Origin: Puffinus mauretanicus
Taxonomy: Eukaryota; Chordata; Aves; Procellariiformes; Procellariidae
Assembly: GCA_023333565.1 (NCBI GenBank)
Contig: JAJKFH010002269.1
Coordinates: 598,674-662,673, forward strand
Reading direction: 5' to 3'
DNA length: 64,000 nucleotides
A program made the translations under genes and the position numbers. The notes beneath the pieces are model-generated. The model saw only the letters and a list, made by a program, of their open reading frames with translations, was not told the DNA's origin and did no database searches. Below, one piece after another: positions 27,201 through 40,157 of this stretch. Each line of letters opens with the position of its first letter. Within the stretch, counting starts at the first letter, position 1.

Positions 27201-30200
27201 AAGAAAAAAAAAAAAGGGTTGAACAGCAGTTTTAAATTTTTACTTTTAAATCTGGATTCTTGCAGGGGTCCAGCTTACAGAATGCAACATCCCAAGGCAT
27301 TTTCATCTGCCTGGTAACCACTGAAGAAAAGATTCAAGAATAATGATAAAACTACTGTAAAGCTGTATCATATTAATGGTAGTCTCATCACAAATATTCT
27401 CTTCACTTCATTTATCCTTCTTAAAGAAACTGCATTAGAAACAGATACATGTCCAAGGATGAACAATGAAAATTATTACAGGCACAGAAGGACTTTTGCT
27501 ATTTAGCTTACAGGGGAGTTATTTCAGACTACAAACTAATTAAAGTCTGCTCTTACCCAATCCTCAACATTATGTTACTGGCCAATTTGTCCTTTATGAA
27601 AAGTTAATACCTGCCTCTCCAGCATCTGAAACCCCCTACATTGCGTAAGTCATTTGATTGCTTTGACTTGGTACAACAATTGCTGTGTGCCTGCACGTTA
27701 GCAATTTGGGGACTGATTTTTATTTTGAGCTATAAATAGAAGAGAAGAGGGGGCGTATCTATAATATAATACACATATACGCACCCGCCTCTGCCACCGG
27801 CAGATTATTCAGTGGTTAATGCATTATAATGGAACTGTTTATATTTGTTAGCTATAGAGTATCGCACATTGCATTAAAAAAATCTGGCACCATTCATAAA
27901 TCATACCTTTATTCTGTACTCCATTTAGCCAAAAATATGCATGTATGTACAGACACATTTTGTTACACAAAGGCACTACTGAATATAAATAGAATATTTG
28001 TCAAACTTCACATTAACATAAAAACAACATTGTGCTAATACGTGATTCTGCCAACCCATTGGCACATCCTCCACATTTTTAAGCAGCATGGCTAAAGACT
28101 ACATTAGTGAGAAGAAATAGGTGAAAATACACCATAGATTACACAAGTAGAAGAAGAGAGACAGCAGATGTCACTAAGATGCGAAAACCTTGCTGACACT
28201 CCAGGGAACTTTCCACTTAAATGATATTTAAAACGTAATAATCAAGCACTGACAAACTAAGGGCAGAATTGCCTTCTCAGAAAGGAGACAATGCCTCACG
28301 TACATCGTGGTCTCTGCTAGAATCGGGAAAATCACAACTTTCCTGAGTGAATTCACGGTTTAAAATAGAGGATTAAGCAAGAATGACATAGCATATTTAA
28401 AACCGTACATCTCTAATGCATTTTGTACAGCAATCGACATCAGTTGCCTACACATGGGAATAATGTTCCAAATACTTTCCAAAACTTCTGCAAGCAGTGT
28501 CAACCCAAAGAGAAAGCAGCTGTGGAGTATGCCAAAGATAAGGAGTGCTGCCAGGTTCTCTTACCTGGGCATTTACGGATGTCTGAATTCTAGTGACTTT
28601 TAGGTTTAAATCCTTACTTTTGTAAAATGGTACGGGTTTAACTGCAGACTAACAACATTTGTACTTTGACGCTAACCCCTTCTTAGGAAAGAACCTTGCT
28701 CGGTCATTGGGTTGTAATTGCTACTGTAATTGCAAAACAGCACCAGCTCTGGGAGGGTAGCATACAAACAGTGGGCCTCCTCACTCCTTCAGAAAGAGTA
28801 GATAACTTAAAGGTTTTGCACCTCAGCTGTAGCGGCTCCTCTTGCAACCAGTTTTCTTTTTAAACAAGGTGATGAAGGAGTGACTATATCAATTTCACTA
28901 ACTTACTTAAGTGACAGTGTTAATGAAGAGCATGAGTTCTGTGAAAGAGCACACAACTTCTCTATGCTATGGTAGCAGAAGATGATAGAAATGGAAGCTA
29001 AACACTTTTTTCACACTTTTTCAAACAACACAAAGTTTTTAACTCATAAGGTAGACGCTTAAAGTTAACGTAGAGAGGATATTTAGCCTTTCCCTGCTCC
29101 ACTAGAAGAATGCCTACTTTCTCTACGTTCTACTGTCATCATCTATATTTGTGAAAGGTGAAACAGAAGCAACTGAATACAACAGTTATTAATTGGTTAC
29201 GTTGTGTAGACATTATTCTAGAAAATGCGCTTGCAGGGAATGGAGTGGGGAAGGACAGTATAGCTCCAGACAAGTGCACACTTTTGGTATACAGGACAGC
29301 AGCAAACATACCGAGTTGATTTACTCATTCTGAAATGCTTATAGTGCTGCTCAGCACTCAAACAAAAAAGGCCCTGGCAGTGGCTTCAGTTGAAAAGGCA
29401 GAGAGGGAGTGGGGAGGATCCCACCAAGCAATAAAATCTTGTCATTTCCGCTGGGAAGGTTAGTTCATTGCGGGCCAATACGCAGCCAGATCAAGGCTTG
29501 CCTTCCCTCAGTAGTCCACACTGGTATTTACAGAAGCCAGATCAGATGTAATGATGGAAGCTTCCGTGAAAAATTCCACAGGCCAAAACCAGTTAATTTG
29601 ACTGAGATTTATGTGATAAAATGTTGTTAATTATCACCTGGAAAACTGTTGCACTCCAGGGCTGCTTGCCAGGTGCCATCAGATCTAGATCAAGTTCATA
29701 AGTACTTATAACAGATTTTATGCTATTGTGCCAGTAAGCGGTTAAGGGAAAACAACTGTGTAAAATGAGATCTATTTAAAAAAAACTCTAGTGTAAATAA
29801 GGGCGAGGAAAAAGTTATGAAATCGTACAACTCTACTAAAAATGTCAAATTGCCTGTTTCATTGTTTTATACATTGGGTGGCATCAGCGCAGGAATATCT
29901 ACGAAGAATGAAAAGGAATAAATTTTGCCACCTTTGTCTGAAATATATGGGCCCCCACGACGACTGCTTTGCTTTGTAAGTCCTGGTATAGTAAGACAAC
30001 ATCTCAGTCCTGTGAAACACAGTTCTGTCAAAGCATCTTATGATTAGTTGAGTAAGGAATTGAGAGTATTTCATACACATTGCATCTGGAGTAAATTCTT
30101 TATTAGAACAAAGCTCATAATTTCAGCAAGTACACCTACTGTCAGAATTCAGCCTCAAAATATGAGGAATATCATGTCCAAATGCTAATCAGCAAAATAA

Positions 30201-30399
30201 ATCTAAAAGGAAAATTCTCTCTCAAGTCTCAGCCAGTAATGATTTGAAAGGGAGTAGTAGGTGAAAGAAACTGAAACAATAAATGCTATACTAATAGGGT
30301 TTTGCTCATTTTTATTTGACCTCTGAAAGCACTGAAAAAAATAACAACCACACTTTATAGCCTGATCTTGTAGCTAAGAAAGTTCTGACAATGGTAGCT
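21231..30399. other. Gene-free AT-rich sequence
   Basis: No gene recognised. A T-rich tract lies at about 21441-21473 and an A-rich tract at about 27194-27216. Segments such as 22140-22440 (GC-richer) and 26920-27015 and 29400-29700 (dense homeodomain-like TTAATTA and E-box-like CAGGTG motifs) could be conserved regulatory DNA, which cannot be judged without alignment. Confidence 0.5.
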
Positions 30400-30520
30400 G
30401 ACAATGAAAACAATGCAATCTTCCTTATCACCATCCCACAAAATAGGTAAGTTTATGTATTATACAGAAGAATTCAAAACCAAAGTTCAGAGTTTTAAAG
30501 TGCTTTAAAATGTTAGATAA
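30400..30520 (-). repeat. Possible MIR/LINE-tail relic, antisense
   Basis: ATCACCATCCCACAAAATAGG, then a TATTATACAGAAGAATTCAAAA block, then AAAGTTCAGAG recall the 'cctatgaggtaggtattattatccccattttacagatgaggaaactgaggcacagag' layout of MIR/L2-class relics. Heavily diverged; weak call. Confidence 0.3.
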
Positions 30521-30664
30521 AGGGAGCTTGAAGTAGAATTTACAAATGCAGAAGCCAGTGGCCTTGACAGCAGTTTATTCATGTCTCACTTTTTGTAGGT
30601 TCTCTGTTCTTTTTCGGTAAAGTGCAACCAGACATCGGCAGGACTTTTAAATTTGCTTTGCTAT

Positions 30665-30900
30665 TGCTGTGAGAGCTCAGCTAGTTGTTAGAGCAGGAAT
30701 TCCCAGCTGGAAAGTCTGGGTTCAGCTCCTGATTTGGGAACCGTTTTGGTGTGCAGCCTTGGAGAAGATAGTATAATTACAGATGAGGCGGCAATCTGGA
30801 GACAGTATTGTATTTCTATCTTGCCGAAGTAATACAAGAATTAATTAAAGTTTGCAAAACACTAGGAGATCCTGAAGCTGAATATCCTATGGAAGGGCTA
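30665..30900 (+). repeat. MIR-like tRNA-headed SINE relic
   Basis: The head GAGCTCAGCTAGTTGTTAGAG resembles a pol III A box, and TGGGTTCAGCTCC, about 35 bp later, resembles a B box (GGTTCRANNCC). Further on, GTTTGCAAAACACTAGGAGATCCTG resembles the 3' 'gtaaagcgctttgagatcct' block of MIR-type SINEs. The middle is diverged. The order and spacing make this the best-supported SINE relic in the window. Confidence 0.55.
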
Positions 30901-33269
30901 ATGATTTATCTCATCTCTTATTGACCATATGCACAGTTAGGTATTTTTCCAGAAAAGACTAATCTTGTCAGAATAACAAACTTGAGCTCCATGTCATGAC
31001 TTTCAGTATAAAACAAAATTAGCTGTAATTGATAGAGATTTCCTGCAATCATTTTCTTGATTCTTCTTGTGTTAAATAATGTATGTAAATTTATCCCCTA
31101 CATTTATGAAAAATTATTTGCTCAGTACTCTTCCAATTTCTATTGTCAGATTTTATTTCTTAATCTAAAATTAACTGGTTAGTGAATTTAGACACACAAT
31201 TGATCTCTCATAGTAAAGCATTTCCAATATGCCAGAAGGTATGGCCACAGAAACTGTCTGGAGGCTAATCTATTCAACTGTCAGTAGAGTGAAATAAAAA
31301 AAAATACACTTCTTACTTGACAGTGACAGCAAACCATAATAAACAAGGAATGATACAGTGATGGCAGAGGCATGTGTCACTTTATGAGCTATAGACATGC
31401 AATTTAAAAATTTTGCATCTGGCAAATGACTGCAGTTTGGTGTACCTACTGTTACACTACTGAGATCTCTAGACCTATAGATGGCTACCCAGATGAACTG
31501 GGAAAACAGAAAAAATGGCTCTATAAACTATGGCTACTATTTATGATACTGAATTTGCCACTGGACTACACTAAATGCTGTTTGAACATATCTGATCTTA
31601 TTGCCAGTACAGCATGATTTCTGGTCTTCCAAAGATTGTTTTCTAAAAAAATTGTAAACCAAACCATTTGCCTTACAGCTTACCTTCAGTAACACCACCA
31701 CTCCCTCCCTCAAAAAGACAACTCATCATTTGAGAAAACTTACATCTAAACCCACATCCCTATGGATGGCCAATGTCTTTCTACATGTGGTCTTTTTGAA
31801 GCCTACTGAGATCAAAGAAAAGAAGCTATCTCAGTACATAACCCAGAAAACTGGATCACAGTCTTTCCTTACAGGACTGATGCAGAGAGAATACCCTTTC
31901 AAGCAGCGTGTCTTAATCTTGCAAGGTCTGTTTTGCATGCTGATGCAATCTCTGGAAGAAAATATGGCTTTTAGTTACATATTACTTTCATTCCGTAATT
32001 TCAATGCATCTCTGGAACCCCACCAAGTCTTAAAAAATAAAACCAAGAAAGAAAAAAAGGGGCACAACAGTTTCATTTATGAAAACCGGGATCTGTGGGC
32101 TAAAAACATATTATCTTGGAAGTGATGTGTGTGAATAGTGAAGTCTGAGGTGCACAGCTCCAAGACTGTTAGACAAAAAAGTCAAAACTGTGGTCCAAAA
32201 GACCACCACAGCAGCTTTTCCAAATCAAAACAAAGTCATTTCTGATTTCTCACTGAATTTTGCAACAGAGTGAGCCTGTAGGTTTACTGTTTCTTCTGTG
32301 GATGATAGAAAAACACATTGTTCTCCTGAATTTTTTTTACATGAAAAACAATTTAACAGTTCTTATTCCATGGATTGCTTCTGCTTTACTTTTATAAATA
32401 CAGACGTAGAAAAGAACAAGCTTGGTTGTGCTTTTGATGGGTTTTGAACTTGCTGTTGTAACTTGCAGTCTAAAGTGATAGTCTTTAGAATGAAGTCTTC
32501 ATTCATGTTTTTTCATTGCTCTATCTCAAAATAATGACAACACATTGTAAAGCTAGGTATCATTAGGTATTTGAGGTGCCCCAGTTTAGTGGGTCAGTAT
32601 GTACTTTAAAAGACAGCACAAGCATCGGAAAATAGAGAGATTTGTACCAGCCCTCAAAGTCTTTCCTGAGTTCTGGGCATGATAACAGATTTTTATTTTT
32701 TTCTTAAGTCTGCATGCTGTAGCAGTTGAGTGTAAAATTAGGTAACCTTATACAGTCTGATTAGCAACTTAAGGATGAAAAAGGTGATGTTTGCACAGCC
32801 GTGTGGGAACTGCAAGGCTCCGTGGCTATCTGTTAACCTTCTCCAAAGGATGGAGTTCAGACTCATGCACAATCAGTACTTGAAACACAGTAAGCCATTG
32901 TCAGACATATGATTACATACAAGAAATTTGGTTGGGAATTATGTCTTAGTGAACCACTGTCAGTCCACGCTAGGATTATGGTTGAAACTGTTTTATCATT
33001 ATACCTGCTGGGTTTTATTAGCAACAGCACACGTCGGTCTGTGGAAGGCTGTGCCGTGTAACAGAAATGCCAGCTTGCTTCCTTGGATTGAGACCCAAAC
33101 CCATTAAAATGTTACAGCAAGGTGCACCGTATTTCCCCAGCTCAAGATTGTAGCGTGCATGTTAACGATGCAAGAGATGACTTTTTTTTTTATAATGGAG
33201 ACATGCCAAAGAACAAGCCCACTGCCCAGGCTCAATTTTCTCAGCGTAACGACTTAAAACCTCAGGCAG
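30901..33269. other. Upstream flank of CpG island, no gene
   Basis: AT-rich unique sequence. The longest frame (plus, 31730-32125, 131 codons) starts at TTG, has no recognisable domain and is taken as chance. Confidence 0.5.
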
Positions 33270-33885
33270 TGCCGGGCTCACCCGGCCCTTCCTCACGGCC
33301 CTGAGAGGCACACACTGTCAGCCAAAGCCGCCTCCCCCAGTCTCCACCTCCCTGATGCTCGGTAACATTTACACCGCGCAGTGCCCGCTTTATTCGCCCC
33401 CGTTGCCGGGCGGGGGCCGCCCCGGCACGGCGGACAAGCCGAGGGGAATGGCGCCCTCAGCGCCCGGCTGCCCGCTGCTGCCCGCGGCGGTGGGGAAAGG
33501 CGCACAGCGCATGCGCGGGAGAAGTTTCTAGAAGGAGGGCGGGGAGGAGGCGGGAGCGGCGAGCCGCGGTGCTGCCGCGCTGAAGTGGGGAGACCTTCCC
33601 TCGGGGAGCGCCGTGGGGGGTTTGTGAGGTGCCGTAGGTGTCCTTCGCAGACTCCGTGCCTGCGGGCAGCCCCTCACGCGTGTCCGCGGTGGTTGCTCAA
33701 GCCGTCGTACGGCTGAATTCTGGTTTTTGAGCGTTTACATCGGGTGTCCATCCGAAGGCGAGGGTCGGGGGCAGGCGGGCGCGCAGAGCCGGGAAGCGGG
33801 CGGGGGGGTCCTGGTGTGAGGCAAGGCCCCGGCCCGGGGTGGCCGTGTCTGCTGGGTGGCGGCTGCGGCTTCTCATTGCTTCTTA
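33270..33885 (+). promoter_or_regulatory. CpG island promoter
   Basis: This is the only stretch in the window dense in CpG and very GC-rich, against an otherwise AT-rich, CpG-poor background. It contains GC boxes (for example GGGCGGGG near 33537-33544), an NRF1-like palindrome and a heat-shock element, and has no TATA box. Such islands mark vertebrate promoters, often bidirectional. The plus direction is favoured because a candidate coding exon lies just downstream. Short GC-rich frames on both strands inside it are not taken as proteins; the most open one (33744-33971) starts at GTG, with no ATG in frame. Confidence 0.8.
33507..33533. promoter_or_regulatory. NRF1-type site next to a heat-shock element
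   Basis: GCGCATGCGC at 33507-33516 is a perfect palindrome matching the NRF1 core. Four bases later, GAAGTTTCTAGAA (33521-33533) is a perfect three-unit heat-shock element: GAA, 2 bp, TTC, 2 bp, GAA. These are exact motif matches inside a CpG island. Whether HSF1 or NRF1 binds is inference. Confidence 0.6.
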
Positions 33886-33894
33886 ATGTTTTAG

Positions 33895-33963
33895 GATGCG
33901 TGGCAGTAACCTTTTTTGTGCTGGCAATAGTTTACGCTCATTATGCATTGAAGTTAATTTTCG
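33895..33963 (+). CDS. Candidate 69-nt exon encoding a membrane helix
   Basis: A polypyrimidine stretch ending in TTTTAG precedes the exon, and TTCG/GTAATT can serve as its splice donor. With one base carried from an upstream exon, it reads CVAVTFFVLAIVYAHYALKL followed by IF, a good single transmembrane segment. The last base (G) joins the first two bases of the candidate exon at 51833 to give an alanine codon, keeping the frame open to a stop. Against it: no in-frame ATG lies in this exon, and none was found with a suitable donor in the CpG island, so the start codon is unplaced. T-rich DNA also gives hydrophobic residues by chance. I do not recognise the protein. Confidence 0.3.
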
Positions 33964-36900
33964 GTAATTGACTCAGAAATGAGCCCTGCGAGGGGGTGAG
34001 TTTTGCAGAGGGGCTGTGCTGGGCCCCTGGGTGGATCAGGGGGCTGAAGCAGGGCTGACAGGTGTTCTCTGAGATTTCACCCCAGTGCCGGATCTGGTCT
34101 TTTTCCACTTTCCTGATCAACACTTGAATGCCATTGACAAGTGTAATTGACAAAACTACAAAGGATGAGGAAATAGATTTTCAGTCCAGAGCAGATGAAG
34201 TGACGTTACTTACAGAGCATGTCCTGCCAGAGCTCTTGGAGTTCGTACTGAGCTGTCCTTAATGTGAGGTCCTTATGGCTGTAGCAAAACCTCATTTATA
34301 TTTTATTTGTCTCCGACCTGTTTAGTGAAAACATGCAAAACACTAGAGTAAATCAATGTAAAATACTGGAGGAAAAGGAGTCACCACAACTTAGGACACC
34401 TTACCGCTAGTTTATTAAAAGTGACATATTGTAAGCCTTGCAGTATCTAATGCCTTTTTTTTTTTTGGACACTGTATTATGAAAACTATTTTCCTTAAGG
34501 TTTGTGATATCTTGAAAGTCACTCTATAGTGTGAAAAGAAATTACCTGTGGTTATGCTGCAGAACTTGGAACTGAATTTTAGTTCTTCATATTCCAATTT
34601 ATGCATTCGTAGAGTTGAAGAGTAACATATATGGGTGTGTATATATGGGAGGGGGAGAATCTGGTGCCTCTGACTTGATTCTGTATAAAGTTTAAGTGGG
34701 CAGCAATGGTAGCAGCAGCCATGGGTGTCACAGGGCAGTGATCCTTGTCATATAACATGTTGTTCAAAACTGAAATCACTATCCAGAACTTGATGAAGGC
34801 ACTAGGGGGTGAAGGCAGGTTTCCAGCTGACGCTCCTGTGTCTCAAGCACAGTGACACATTTCAGTGTCACACTTCTGTCTTCCAGGAAGCACTCGTTAC
34901 TATTGAAGTGAACAGGCCAAACATAAGTAGTGTGGTCACTTTCTCACTGTATTCCATAGATATTCAAGGGAAAGGTAGCAATTAATATTTAAAATATATA
35001 TCACATTATTGCAAAACAACGGCTTTTTGAAGAGTCAATTTCTGAATATATGCTGGTGTACAGATAAATGGAAAAATACTGTTACTGAAAATACAGAGGT
35101 ATTTTTGCAGCCTCCAAAGCTGCAGTATTGCCGGCCTTGTGGACTCAAAAACTTAATAAACCAGATAGCGATCTAGGAGAGTCTTAGCAGATGAAACTGT
35201 GCATGCAGAAAAGCCTGTTCCTCATATGACCCCCTTTTTTCCAGATTTAACATTTCGAGTAATAGATGATCTCAATGCCCTAGGAAAGAGAATATTCAAC
35301 ACACTAAAAATGGCCTAGTTTTGCTAGCATAGCTTTTCCTGAGATCCACATAAAAAGTGGAAAAAATCTGTGTTTACTTATGTGACTTAATTATATTCTC
35401 ACCAATCGAGGGCAGGAAAAAGAGAAATGCAGGTGGCTAATAATTAGTGGTAGTAATAAGGCCCTTATGCGTATAGATACTATTTAGATACATGGTCTCT
35501 TAAGCATTTGTTGTATGAGGATTTTACCCACTGTGGACCAGCTATTGTTGTTCCTGCACTGGAATCTTCCAGTTAAAAACTGACTGGAGTTCCGAATGGG
35601 TGTAGGTGACGAGGCATATCTGTATATAAGAGAGGCTACAAGGCAATAGAAGTGCTTTTGCAAGGGTGGGCTTGTGTTTAGGAACGGAACTGAGCTTCCT
35701 TTGTGTAAACAGGCACATAAAACCAGAATGCTTATTCCATTTTCCTTTCTCTGATTGACTTATCTTTGGCTGGTGTCCGGCAGCTTCTCAAAAACACCTC
35801 TGCGTTTTGCCTCACTGTTCTTGGCTTGGGGAGTGCAAAACTGATACCTGCAATCAAATGATCATAAAAAGTGATGGCCCTCTTGCTAACGCCTAGAACG
35901 TTTTTCGGAAATTCTGGTTGCTCAGACTTGGTTTTAAAAAGCTACCATATTACAGGCAGGTCAAAGATTGTCTCCTAGGCCCTATTTTCATTCAGCTAAA
36001 TTCAAGGTGGCAGCGATTGTAGTTAGTCATTGCGTGCATATGCCGTAATCTAGGCTCTTGTAGTGGGACAGCCATCTCAAAGGTATGTGTTAGAGAATAG
36101 GAAAGATAAATACCAATGGGGAATTAAAAAATAAATAATGTTCCTGCTAATCTAAGATGACAGTGTTTTACAAAAGAATCTGGCATCAAAAGGAGAGAAC
36201 TTGCACTGCTGGGAGCTCACTGTTTTTAGAACTCACAGATTACAGCCCAGAACAGCACATGAGAAACTTGTGAGTAATACCCATTGTATGCTTACTGACA
36301 TCTGGATCGCTGCCAACATCTTCATTTCAATAATTGCACTCTCGGTGATTGCTGTACTATACAAGAAACAGATCCTGGGGACACTGAGAGGGAAGCTTTT
36401 TTTTTTTCTTTTTTTTTAGATAGGTATAAATGACTAAGTGTTGTACCAAGAAAGATAATACAATTTAATACTTAATCCCAGGGATGCTAGTGGGATCTGG
36501 ATTAGTATTATACAATGAAATGAATGTAAGCAACCTTAACTGTTGACTCAAATATTTAAATTTAATCGGTTAAACTTTTATTCATTTTTGGAGTTCACGA
36601 ACAGCCAGGACATGGGAATTTTACTAGAAAGATCTGCCTTCAGCACATGGTAATGTGTGTTGGTTTTGGTGTAGTTAAGTTTGTATAGTAAACTTTTTGT
36701 CAATAAACTATTGGTGTGCAAGACAGTCCTACTCATGTTTATCATATCCCACTTTTTTTTTTCCTCACTGAATGTGTAGCATAGCCAGTTACTCATGGAA
36801 ATCAATTTTTAAATACTTGTGCATGTCTGTTCTCGGAAGTAGGTTATGTTTGTTCATCCAGTCAGGAAATAGAAAAATACCAGATTATCTTTTTTTTGAA

Positions 36901-39900
36901 CACAGCTCAGCAACCCTGTGAATATTGGCGGCTGAGACCTACGTAGGGAAATGCTGCAAGGAGATCCAGATACATTTGAATAATGCAATTCCATGCGTAG
37001 TATTCTAGGAACATGATGAAAAGCAAGAGACTAAGTTTGTCAAACATATTATTCATGGCAAATTATTCATTCAACTTTAACAAGCATACAGCAGCTGCTG
37101 TACTTTGCATGCTGCTAAACCTGTTCTACAGTGACTTCCTCTGAAAGTGACATGTATTGGGGAGTCTCCATCCTTGCTCGGCATGCATGCTAGATCATCA
37201 GAAGTGTTTTCCCATAACTGCAGGCCATGTCATCCTTCTCTATCTTATCCTCTGTTCAATTAAGACATGATATGCTTTTCCTCCTCACTGCTCTCCTTTT
37301 ATCTCCCCTCCTTATACTTCTACGGTATTGTTTTTCTTCTCCCTACTAGAGTTGGTTCTGAATACTGATAAGGTTAAATTTGCTGTAAATTACTGGAGAA
37401 ATAGGCTAGCCCTGTGGTGTCTGGTATTTTGCAGAGGGTTCCAAAAATCTGAGTTTTCAACCTTTATTTTTCACAAGATTTAAACCCAAATGCTTTTTTT
37501 TTTTTTTTTAACTGCTTTCATACTTCTCCATTTGCAAAGTTTCCCAGTGAAGACTCAATGCAAAATAAAGTAAAATTATATTAGGTTTCTTAGGCCTGTG
37601 TTAATTATGAAGGCTTAGAAAACCTCAGAAGTTAAGCTGGCCCAACAGCCAGGTTCCTGCTGTACAGTAGTAGTGCAGTTTGGGTTGGTTGATTTGATGT
37701 TTTGTTTTGTTTTCTTCCTCTCTGTTTTTTGATCTTCATTTTTGACTTTCAAATCTTTTGGCCCTTGTGCTGGCATTTCTACTCAGCTTGTTAGCTTTCC
37801 CTTTTTTTGTGGTTTTTAGTATTTTTAATTGAAATAGTGTGAAATTGGAAGATGAACTTCTGAGTTTACAATGATTGAGGTGTTTCAACATAAGAAAGGA
37901 AAATCGTGATTCACTTCTGCTGTCAAAAACCTGTGTGTAGTTAAGAAATTAATTCAAGAGATCAAGCTAAGTCTTGAAGCCTGACAAGCCAGATTAAGTG
38001 ACTGAATCAGTTTGCATACTGTTACCTGCAGTTGTTCAGTACACACTCTTCCTCTTTTGGAAAATTTCCATGCACTTTTTCTGACTTAATAGTTGCCAGC
38101 CTTGGCTAGTTAAGATCCTAGTTGGGTAATACACAGAAGGAATCTTAGAGAAGCTCCCACATGCTAATATGATCAGAGTAGCTGTATTTTTCTGTCTTAT
38201 TTTGAATCATTATTTATTGTTCTTTTTCTAAATACTCATTTGCTAAAGGATACGTACAGTTTTTTCTAGAGGTTATTTTAATGTGTGCATAGTCTGCAGA
38301 ATAACTTTTGCTGATGGAGAGTGAACTACATTGTTTGTTATTAGAGAGGAACTACAGAGAGTATTTGTAAACACACTATGGAAAAAAAACTTTGCTTTGA
38401 TAGGGTACAGGCAAAATGACCTTTTCTGTCTTGGATCTTTGAGCTTGGGATTATGCCAGTGGAAACACTTGTTTATGTATTTGTATTACAGAGCTAGTGA
38501 TACTGTTTTAAAAGACTTAGTTTAAAATATTTAAAAGGATTTTTAAAAACTGTTTTTTAAAATCTCTGTTAATAAAACCATCCTATGATATCAACTTAAT
38601 AAAATTATTTTATTTTTTAATATTTATATTTGAAATCTCACAAAGAGGCAAAGACATGATCAGGTTTTTAAACTTGCCAGGGAGGCTGAGAATAGAGATG
38701 AACTTGTTTGTCTTTGCCCTTTGAAACATATTTTCCAATTAATATTTTCTGAGTGACTCCTATTTGTAGTAGCCAAGCCTCAAACTTCACATCAAAATGT
38801 GTCGGAGCATTAAAATTGTTTACATCTAGGTTGTTTGTTATGTGTGTGGTTTGTGGGTTTTTTTTTGTTGCTGCTGTTTGTGGGGTTTTTTTGGTTTTGG
38901 TTTTTTTTTTTTTTAATTCAAGAGCATTTTATGGCAGGGGAGGATTATATGATGACTGTCTCATACTTCAAGGACAAGGGATGCATTCAGTGTGCATGTT
39001 AATTTCATTATAAACCTATTTGCTTGATTTGGTTTGGATTTTTGACTCAACATAAACAAAATAGTAACAGCAAAAGCAGCTTGGTCAAAATCAGGACAGG
39101 ATTCAGTCTTTTCCACCGGTAGTTTATTTTGTGGTGGTTGGTGGGGTTTTTGTTTGTTTGTTTTTTTTTTAATACTTCAACATCTGGATATTGCTTTCCA
39201 GAAAATGCTCTTTTATCTGTTGAGGCTTTTAATGCTGTTGGAGTTCATGCGTACCTCTGCTTATGAGAAGGGGGTGGGACAAAGCTAGAATTAACTTGCT
39301 GGTTTATGGAGTCTTACCTTTCTGTAATCCACATGCTCAACCTATTCAGACTGTACAAAATGTAAACCTGTGCTGAAGTTTAGGTAGTGCTGGAAAGCAG
39401 ATGATTTATTTATTAGCGTTTTATCATTGGAGTGTTGCATTTTAATTAAACAACTGTTCAAGGTAAGGTACTTGCCCCAATAGAAGTTGAGAATTCAGCC
39501 TATCAGTTAGAAATTAATTTTCAGAGCAACATAAGGTAAGTCCAGGTATAGCAATGAGAAGGATATGAAAAGTTTCTGCAGGTACTGTATCCTTCCTAAC
39601 CAAGCTGCAAAACTGTACAAGTTTGGTAGAAACTGTTGTTTATGAAAACTTAGAAAATAATTGGTACAAATTTTATCAAACCACCAATAATGTTCACACA
39701 ATCTTTTTGAGAGATTGATATGTTTCACAGCATAAAATCTTCGGGAAGTTTGTCCTGGGTGATTCACTTGGTTTAGTTTCATTTCCTCATTCATTCTGCC
39801 AGACAGTATTTGTCTGTTTCTGCTCCAGTGATCCAAGCTATTTACTCTGTTCCCTACTTTTCTTCAGCAATTTTAAGTATCTTTGTCTCTGCATGTTGCT

Positions 39901-40157
39901 TTTTGGAGACAGCTCAAGAGGCCAGGCTTATCAGAGAGTGGAGACTCAGCAGTTTTTGAAAAACTGGCATCTTGTAGAATTTCCAGGCCTGGCATTTGTC
40001 ATCATTAGTGATTTCTGATGTTGCGGATGGCATTGCTATAGCTATTTCTACAAAGCAAACTCTATGTTCTTTTGTGGTTTGAGAAGCTTCTTGTGTGCAT
40101 GGTAATACATTAAGTGCTCACTCTTCTGCTAGTTTGTATGGAGTAGCTATAGATATT
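33964..40157. other. Candidate intron or intergenic sequence
   Basis: AT-rich unique DNA with no other exon I can support. It contains T-runs (about 34445-34463, 36402-36418, 37494-37510) and GT-rich low-complexity tracts at about 38831-38914 and 39131-39170. Confidence 0.45.
38831..38914. repeat. GT/T-rich low-complexity tract
   Basis: Blocks of G (2-4) alternate with long T-runs, for example GGGGTTTTTTTGG. A similar tract lies at 39131-39170. Confidence 0.85.

Noticed and set aside
31730..32125. 131-codon plus-strand frame
   Set aside because: It starts at TTG, has no recognised domain and lies in ordinary AT-rich DNA.
33448..33530. ATG with good context in the CpG island (MAPSAPGCPLLPAAVG) as the missing first exon
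   Set aside because: The plausible GT donor near 33490 leaves phase 0, not the phase 1 required by the candidate exon, and the ATG lies upstream of the promoter motifs.
33744..33971. 75-codon frame across the CpG island ending in the membrane helix
   Set aside because: It begins at GTG, has no ATG in frame and its N-terminal half is simply GC-rich DNA read through. Only the last 69 nt are kept, as a candidate exon.
38753..39013. 86-codon frame rich in Phe and Val
   Set aside because: Translation of GT/T-rich simple sequence.
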